A DNA stretch of 64,000 nucleotides from DASXUX01 sp036504595 (GTDB lineage: Bacteria > Planctomycetota > SZUA-567 > H5-PLA8): assembly GCA_036504595.1 (NCBI GenBank), contig DASXUX010000070.1:24704-88703 (forward strand), read 5' to 3'. The notes beneath the pieces were generated by a model. That model saw only the letters and a program-made list of their open reading frames with translations, did not search any database and was not told where the DNA came from. This document shows positions 58,901 to 64,000 of the stretch, piece by piece; positions within the stretch are counted from its first letter, which is position 1; the number at the start of each line of letters is the position of its first letter. The position numbers and the translations under genes were made by a program.

Positions 58901-61900
58901 GACTACCAGACCATCGTCAACGATGGCAGTCGGCACCTCTACAGTCTGTGGGGAGGCAATCAGGACAGCGGCTACGTCATGCCCGCTGGCGACACTGGCT
59001 GGCACATGATCACCACGGTAGGCAGCCCCGGCTCCACTCAGTTCTACCTCGATGGCGCCTACATCTCCGCCACCACTTGGGCCAGCACCTCCGACATCTA
59101 TTCCATCGGAGCCCGCCAGGACTCCCAACAACTCTGGGCCAGCAGACTCGACGATCTCTATTTCTACCAGCGCGCCCTCTCCGCGGCCGAGGTCGCAGCC
59201 CTTTACGTCGCATCCCAGGGAACTGGCGGTAACGCCCTCCCCATCACTTCTCCGGTACTCGTCGATACCGGCGCCACCCTCCAGATCCTGGGCGGGGGTA
59301 ACATCATCGGCCCCTTGAGCGGCCCTGCCGGCGGCTCCGTCAACATCACTAGCGGTTCCCTGACCGTCAACAGCACCGTGAACTCCACCTATTCCGGCAT
59401 CATCTCCGGCGCTGGTAATTTGGGCAAGAGCGGCGTCGCAAACCTGACCCTCGCGGCAGCCAACACCTACACGGGCTCAACCACGGTTTCTGGCGGCACG
59501 TTGGTGAAAGGCAATCTCTCCGCGGTCCCATCGACAGCGCTCGTCGTCGGCGGAGCCGGCGCAACGTTCAATCTCAACGGCTTTGCTCAGCAAGTCTCAA
59601 CCTTGAGCGACGCAAGCGTCAATACAGGCACCATCACCAACACGGGCGCGCCGACGACGTTTTCAGTCAATAACGGCGCCACTTGCACCTTCTCAGGAAC
59701 CTTCACGGGTGCCCTCACCCTTAATAAGGACGGCGCGAGCACCCTCGTCCTCTCCGGCCATAACACCTACACAGGCGCCACAAACATCAACTCCGGCATC
59801 CTCCAGCTTCCCGATCTCGGCGTTCAACAGCCTCTGGCGCTGACGGGTTGGAACCAGGACATCATCGTCGGCGCGACAGAAGGAGCGCCCGGCTACAGCA
59901 CCGGCATGGTCGGCTGGGATTTCTACGAGATTGGCTACCCCGGTTCCACGCAGGGCCTGCCAGCCGATTCCGGTGCCACTCCACGCACTGTCGTCAGCAC
60001 CTATAATGCAAACGTGAAGTTCCAGTTCGCGCCATACGCCGGAAACAACGCCATCTATCTCGACGGCCCCGGAAATGCAACGCTCACCCTTGCCACCCCC
60101 GCCCGATTCCAGGCGCTGCAGTTCCTCGAAACCACGCGCACCATGAACTGGTACGCCAAGCTGAACTTCGCCGATGGCTCCACGACGACCACTGCCACAT
60201 GGAATGATCCCGACTGGACCTCCAATCCCGGCCCCGCCGATCGCTGTCTCACCAACTACGGCCTGCTCGCTACCGCCGGCGGCTTCTACGCTGGCTACCT
60301 ATGGATGGCAGACAGGGAGATCGCGCTATCCGCCGCCGATCAGGCCAAAGTCCTTAACTCGATCACCATCTACACAACCAGCGCCGCAGGCAACCAACTG
60401 GCGCTCTTCGCGGTCAGTGGAAAAACCGTCGTCACGTCGGTCACGGACGTGCTGCCCGACACTTCGACCGTAACGGTCGCCTCTGGCGCGACGTTGAATC
60501 TGGCCGGAAGCAGTGAAACCATTGGCCCGCTCGCAGGCCCCGCCGGCAGTGCCGTACTGCTCGGCTCCGGGAGCATCACGATCAACAGCACGGACGGCGT
60601 CGGCCCCGTGAACACGACGTTCGCAGGACAGATCACAGGCGGCGGCGGTCTTGCCAAACTTGCCGGCGGCATCCTTACCCTGAGCGGCTCAAACGCCTAC
60701 GGCGGCTCCACCACGATCAACGCCGGCACGATCCGTTTGGGCCCTCCATCCGGTGGCGCGACTGGCGTCTTTGCCAATGTTCCGGAAGCCGCCAACTACT
60801 CTCTGGTTTACGAACTGCACATCGGCACCGGGTGCAACTATGCGGCCGGCGTTCCCTACAGCATCGATAACTCGGCCGCGATTCCAACCGGCTCCTTCTC
60901 GCGAGTCGGCTACTACCTGGAATTGCAGCCGACGGTCGGCCCGTTCCAATACGTCTACACATCGTTTGATGCAGCGCCGTTCTCTACGAACGCCAGCAAA
61001 CTGGGCGTACCCAACGCGACCTCCGGCATCCTCTATCACTACGATGCGTCCGGCGTACTGCCCGGCCAGGTCCGCAACATGAATGTGTTCTCGAACGTGC
61101 CTGCCGCCGTCGGCGTTAACCGGACTGGCGTGACGACCGGCAATGTGGAGTTCTGGGCAACGAATTATACGCAGACCAACGCCTACAATGTTCCAAATGC
61201 CAATGGCGGCACCTTCGATTTCGGCGACCAGGACACGCCCGGCGCCTACGGCTCGATGCAGATTCACGATTACGGCACGCAGCAGGTGCTCTTCGCGTTC
61301 AATAATTGGAACGGCGGAGGCGGCGAACTAGGCATCGGTGCCGACCCCAACCTTGCCCGCGTGAATTACAACCCGGACTGGACCTTCACAGGCAACAACC
61401 TGGCTAACTACACAGTCCGCAACCTGCAAGTCGTGGTGGATGCGCGCATCGGCACTGGCATCCCGGCGACGTCTCCGCTTGTGATCGCCCCTGGCGCGAG
61501 CCTCGATCTGGCCGGCTGCACCACGACCGTCGGCTCGCTGGCCGACGGCTTCGGCGGCGGCGGCACGGTCGTCAATAGCGATCCGGCCCGCCCGGCGATG
61601 TTTGCGCTCAATCCGGCCAGCGGGAGCACCAGTTTCAGCGGCGTCATCAGCGACAACGGCGCGGCAAACGCCGTCAGCCTGGTGAAGAAGGGCGCTGGCA
61701 CGCAGGTGCTCTCCGGCGCCAACGCCTTCACCGGCACAACCGCTATTCAGAACGGCACGCTGGCCCTCGGCGCAGACAACACGCTGCCTGCAGCAACGGC
61801 GACGACGCTCGGCAATCTCGCCACCAGCGGTGTGCTGGAATTGAATGGCCACAGCCAGACGCTCGGCGGCCTGACCACCAGCGGCTCGGGCAACGTCAAC

Positions 61901-64000
61901 AAGGTCATCGACAGCAATTCGGCTTCCAGCGCAAATGCACTTACTCTGAACATGGCCGGCAACGGCACGATCGTCAGCGTTCTCGGCGATACGACCAACA
62001 ACACCTTCTCCATCGTAAAGAACGGCGTCGGCACGCTGACCATTGGCGGAACGAACACCTACACTGGCACGACAACCATTCTCGGCGGCACGATTAAGTT
62101 GCAGGGCGGCTTGCCGCCCGGTGCCAAGGTTATGCCCCTGGGCGATTCCATCACCTATGGATCGGGAGGAACGAATGCCGGCTATCGTTACGCGCTATAC
62201 TCCCTGTTGAGTGGCGGTGGTGCGAATTTTCAATTCGTCGGGAGTTACAACCAGAACCCCGGCAGCCTCCCGACAGCGCCCATCGATGAAACCTATCACG
62301 AAGGGCACGGCGGCTGGGTCACGGGCGATGTCGGGACCGGGATCCTCCACGGCGTGAAGACGGCCGCGAGCGGCGGATTGGGCTGGCTGGCCGTTAACCC
62401 CGATCTGATCCTCCTGCACATCGGCACAAACAACACCGGCGGCTCCGAACCGCAGTCCATCCTCGATGTCGGCAACATCCTCGATGAAATCAAGAATCAG
62501 CGGCCCACCGCAACGACCTACGTTTGTCAGATCATTCCCAAAAACGGCGCGACCGCCTGGGTCACACAGTACAACCTCGACTTGGTGAACTTGATCGCGA
62601 CCAAGCGCGCCGCCGGCTACAACGTCGGTCTCGTGGACATGAACACCACCTACCCGCTGCCGCTAGCCACCACGCTGCCCGATGGCGTTCATCCCAACGA
62701 TACCGGCTACACTTACATGGCGCAGCAGTACTACAACGCCATCGTCGCCGGCGGCCTCTTTGGCGGCAGCAACGTCCTTCCCTCCAGCACCTCCGTCTTT
62801 ATTGCCGGCGGCGGAAATCTTGACCTCAACGGTATCTCGCAGACCGTCGCCGTCCTCACCGATTTCGGCGGCGCGGGAGGTCACGTTGGCAACTCCGCCG
62901 CAAGCGTTCCATCAACATTGACGCTGAACGGGGGTGCCGGGACGATTACTTATAGCGGCACGATTACCGATGCGGTGTCTTTGGTGAAGAACGATCCTTC
63001 CACGTTTGTTCTTGCCGGCGCGAACAGCTACACGGGGACGACCACGTTCTCGGACGGGACGCTGCAGGTCGGCGCCGGTGGTACGACGGGGACGTTGGGG
63101 ACTGGCAACACGATCATCAATAACAACCGGGCGTTGGTGTTCAACCACGTGGCGCCGGCTGTGATCAGCTACTCGGGCGCGATCAGCGGTGCGGGGTCTT
63201 TGGTCAAGAACGGCACCGGCACCTTGGTGCTCGGCAATTCGAGCAGCTACACGGGCGCCACGAACATCAACGCGGGCACGCTCAGGCTGCAGAATCCTGC
63301 GCCGGCGCCGGTCGGCGGCACAGAGTTCTGGCTGGACGCGAGCGCGGCGACCACGCTGAGCGTGTCTGGCGGCAAAGTCAACCAGTGGACTGATCGCACG
63401 TCCAACGGGATAAATGCCGGTCAGGGAACGGCGGCCAGCCAGCCCACGCTCCTCTATGGTGCGTTGAATGGGCTGCCGGTCGTTGACTTCGCGGCACCGG
63501 GTTCCGGCCTGTGGATGCAGTTGAATGCCAATATTACCGACATCCGATCGGTCTTCTGGGTTCTGAAAGGCGGTAGCTTCTTGCTGGGAAGCACGGGAGC
63601 CTACGATTTCCATCGCGGCGGGCCAGGCAACGGGACGGGTGTGACGGATAAGCTTTGGGAAGGGGCACCCAACAATTGGACGAGCGGCAACATTCGTGGT
63701 GGGCAGACGTACCTGAATGGAACGCTGGTTGACGGCACGGCGACAGCACTGCCAGCGGCGTACTCGATTGTGGATGTGATCACGGCCGGAAATGTCCAAG
63801 CCAATGCGCTTTGCAACGACAGAGGTATCGCCGCGAGGATTGGCGGACAGCAGATCGCGGAAATCGTGATCTACAACTCGGCCCTCACGGACGCTCAGCG
63901 GCGGCAGAACGAACTCTATCTTGCGTGCAAGTGGTTCGGCATCTTGCCCACGACGACGCCGGTGCGACTGCTGGCGGGCGCGACGCTGGACGTCAACGGC
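55955..64000 (+). CDS. Giant secreted PATR/LamG/SGNH repeat protein (3' end outside window)
   Basis: The frame is open from ATG 55955 to the edge (2682 codons, no stop). It has a signal peptide (SARFCLAALLLLPLQVLAAT). An unnamed domain of about 210 residues occurs three times (about 32-245, 261-473, 1608-1829), with YxLVY, FDR(I/V)AYY, GIPN, NMNV.SNV, GN(I/L)EFWP, GSMQIH and LGIG blocks. LamG-like domains are at about 886-1089 and 2457-2666, and a domain of unknown type is at about 1286-1502. An SGNH hydrolase domain is at about 2056-2272 (LGDSITYGSGG, HIGTNN, DGVHPNDTGY). Between them run autotransporter-associated beta-strand repeats (GAGTLALSGASQYGGST, GTLVLSGHNTYTGAT and more than eight others). 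It is probably a surface adhesin with esterase activity. No anchor or autotransporter barrel is within the window. Confidence 0.92.
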   Translation, partial: MSNVALGSARFCLAALLLLPLQVLAATALGTNVPEAGAYTLVYQKDIPVNSPGWNGIAVPYEINNSAVIKAFDRIAYYWELQKPAGGSDWVYVSVDAFTTDKNKIGIPNTTSGAFFQQILSNMNVWSNVAGIVTGTGITTGNIEFWPSNFGGNTTALIPTGSNVFDWNDSGANMSNGHGSMQIHNYGANGTGQVLFAYNAWGAARTSELGIGSQPGGAGTNLDWVGNTANISTYSSRTLQVLVRQIAPVAPQLAPAALVANAPELAGYRLVYQKNIPNAVIYNGTTIVYDQDYSNDIAVGSFDRVAYYLQLDGNWVEVSFDAAGFTNDAKKTGIPNTNSGEFYQQNVANMNVASNVAGIATGSALTGGNLEFWPSDYNQANAVGVPNANAGAFDFGDGGAGMGSGYGSMQIHNHFVTPLTGQTIFAYNRWGNGGGGGNGDLGIGTQGAGNPDWTFAQNTAAYTTKTLYVLVRPLAVASGTNGDDTIVVSKVGPNYQYVVNAGAPVPFSGTATLEIYALDGNDTVILDFSGGNPIPTGGLNFSGGNPLTAPGDKFVIANATGANAITNLAHTSYSVRDGQFVIDGLTANYFGVETIGMSGCTVANLTLNLTAGIFDQAVLEDDATAGNGISQLRSLNASFCTLPFVNPSASLTINGNGSDTISIVGLDSTFATPSLVFGSFLSATNNTFSPAAANSIPLTPTLTVTGLATLDLNGFNVTIGALAGDGAVALGASTLTTGANNTNSTFSGTITGTGSVAKSGSGTWTPTGTASTYSGGTTFLQGAILASSVANFGAGGLSFSGGTLRFASAFDISSRTVTFLPGGAFFDTNGNNVTFGSGVGNNGPGGFTKIGAGTLALSGASQYGGSTQVLVGTLQLGGLPPGAAAIYTFDNVAGATVNNDGSLGAAKNATINNTVTGTIAPGGHRGNALFLADATAHLRVALTAGRGLDLAGGSWTASIWYRNLQPAGSGGWRTLYHGNSNDDYQTIVNDGSRHLYSLWGGNQDSGYVMPAGDTGWHMITTVGSPGSTQFYLDGAYISATTWASTSDIYSIGARQDSQQLWASRLDDLYFYQRALSAAEVAALYVASQGTGGNALPITSPVLVDTGATLQILGGGNIIGPLSGPAGGSVNITSGSLTVNSTVNSTYSGIISGAGNLGKSGVANLTLAAANTYTGSTTVSGGTLVKGNLSAVPSTALVVGGAGATFNLNGFAQQVSTLSDASVNTGTITNTGAPTTFSVNNGATCTFSGTFTGALTLNKDGASTLVLSGHNTYTGATNINSGILQLPDLGVQQPLALTGWNQDIIVGATEGAPGYSTGMVGWDFYEIGYPGSTQGLPADSGATPRTVVSTYNANVKFQFAPYAGNNAIYLDGPGNATLTLATPARFQALQFLETTRTMNWYAKLNFADGSTTTTATWNDPDWTSNPGPADRCLTNYGLLATAGGFYAGYLWMADREIALSAADQAKVLNSITIYTTSAAGNQLALFAVSGKTVVTSVTDVLPDTSTVTVASGATLNLAGSSETIGPLAGPAGSAVLLGSGSITINSTDGVGPVNTTFAGQITGGGGLAKLAGGILTLSGSNAYGGSTTINAGTIRLGPPSGGATGVFANVPEAANYSLVYELHIGTGCNYAAGVPYSIDNSAAIPTGSFSRVGYYLELQPTVGPFQYVYTSFDAAPFSTNASKLGVPNATSGILYHYDASGVLPGQVRNMNVFSNVPAAVGVNRTGVTTGNVEFWATNYTQTNAYNVPNANGGTFDFGDQDTPGAYGSMQIHDYGTQQVLFAFNNWNGGGGELGIGADPNLARVNYNPDWTFTGNNLANYTVRNLQVVVDARIGTGIPATSPLVIAPGASLDLAGCTTTVGSLADGFGGGGTVVNSDPARPAMFALNPASGSTSFSGVISDNGAANAVSLVKKGAGTQVLSGANAFTGTTAIQNGTLALGADNTLPAATATTLGNLATSGVLELNGHSQTLGGLTTSGSGNVNKVIDSNSASSANALTLNMAGNGTIVSVLGDTTNNTFSIVKNGVGTLTIGGTNTYTGTTTILGGTIKLQGGLPPGAKVMPLGDSITYGSGGTNAGYRYALYSLLSGGGANFQFVGSYNQNPGSLPTAPIDETYHEGHGGWVTGDVGTGILHGVKTAASGGLGWLAVNPDLILLHIGTNNTGGSEPQSILDVGNILDEIKNQRPTATTYVCQIIPKNGATAWVTQYNLDLVNLIATKRAAGYNVGLVDMNTTYPLPLATTLPDGVHPNDTGYTYMAQQYYNAIVAGGLFGGSNVLPSSTSVFIAGGGNLDLNGISQTVAVLTDFGGAGGHVGNSAASVPSTLTLNGGAGTITYSGTITDAVSLVKNDPSTFVLAGANSYTGTTTFSDGTLQVGAGGTTGTLGTGNTIINNNRALVFNHVAPAVISYSGAISGAGSLVKNGTGTLVLGNSSSYTGATNINAGTLRLQNPAPAPVGGTEFWLDASAATTLSVSGGKVNQWTDRTSNGINAGQGTAASQPTLLYGALNGLPVVDFAAPGSGLWMQLNANITDIRSVFWVLKGGSFLLGSTGAYDFHRGGPGNGTGVTDKLWEGAPNNWTSGNIRGGQTYLNGTLVDGTATALPAAYSIVDVITAGNVQANALCNDRGIAARIGGQQIAEIVIYNSALTDAQRRQNELYLACKWFGILPTTTPVRLLAGATLDVNG

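Overview
The window looks like a chromosome segment of a GC-rich, free-living heterotroph from the Planctomycetota or a neighbouring PVC-like lineage (Verrucomicrobiota, Lentisphaerota and Hydrogenedentota cannot be excluded). The pointers are Gfo/Idh/MocA oxidoreductases with and without a Tat signal, a prepilin of the planctomycete type, a cytochrome c-PKD protein, sialate O-acetylesterase, a GH127 arabinofuranosidase, very large secreted beta-propeller/CBM9-like proteins, and a giant autotransporter-associated beta-strand-repeat (PATR) protein. No rRNA, tRNA, CRISPR array, phage or transposase was seen.

Layout. 1-7.7 kb: a partial tandem glycosyltransferase, a secreted helical-toroid protein, two sugar-type oxidoreductases and a small membrane protein. 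7.8-20.2 kb: mostly single housekeeping or unknown genes (HEAT repeats, SprT-like protease, TPR protein, small lipoprotein, SDR, M48 protease, CooC-like ATPase, methyltransferase, prepilin, hydrolase, two-HTH regulator). 20.5-32.3 kb: hisD, a membrane-anchored archaemetzincin, a DUF4258/YgiT toxin-antitoxin-like pair, pyruvate kinase, a lactonase-type propeller, a sensor histidine kinase, a GNAT protein, two related secreted proteins and an orphan antitoxin-like gene. 32.3-39.4 kb: a one-polypeptide E1alpha-E1beta-lipoyl-E2 2-oxoacid dehydrogenase, a cytochrome c-PKD protein, a Spy-like protein, a GmhB-type phosphatase and an FHA protein. 39.5-64 kb: a polysaccharide-use region with a DUF5060 glycosidase, a sialate O-acetylesterase, three minus-strand genes (GH127-SGNH and two giant CBM9/propeller proteins), then the giant PATR/SGNH protein running off the window. 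The first and last genes are open at the window edges.

The most unusual property is the repeat content. Almost every spacer holds a hairpin or a short-period array. (i) Arrays of degenerate 7-base words, where the word differs between spacers but the period stays 7, often paired with an inverted array; several host-gene stop codons and one start codon lie inside them. (ii) Hairpins ending in GTGGCAC/GTGCCAC whose inner stem differs between copies while the two arms still match. (iii) A near-perfect palindrome with GGTAGC...GCTACC ends. (iv) The widespread CCCCTCACCCC/GGGGAGAGGGG hairpin. Families iii and iv, and one copy of ii, are inserted in frame in seven protein genes, adding peptides such as VAPASVPAGTEAGAT. 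In the histidine kinase two of the insertions fall exactly in inter-helix loops. This resembles the Rickettsia palindromic elements, but with an element that encodes the same peptide in either orientation. It is the best candidate here for an undescribed system.
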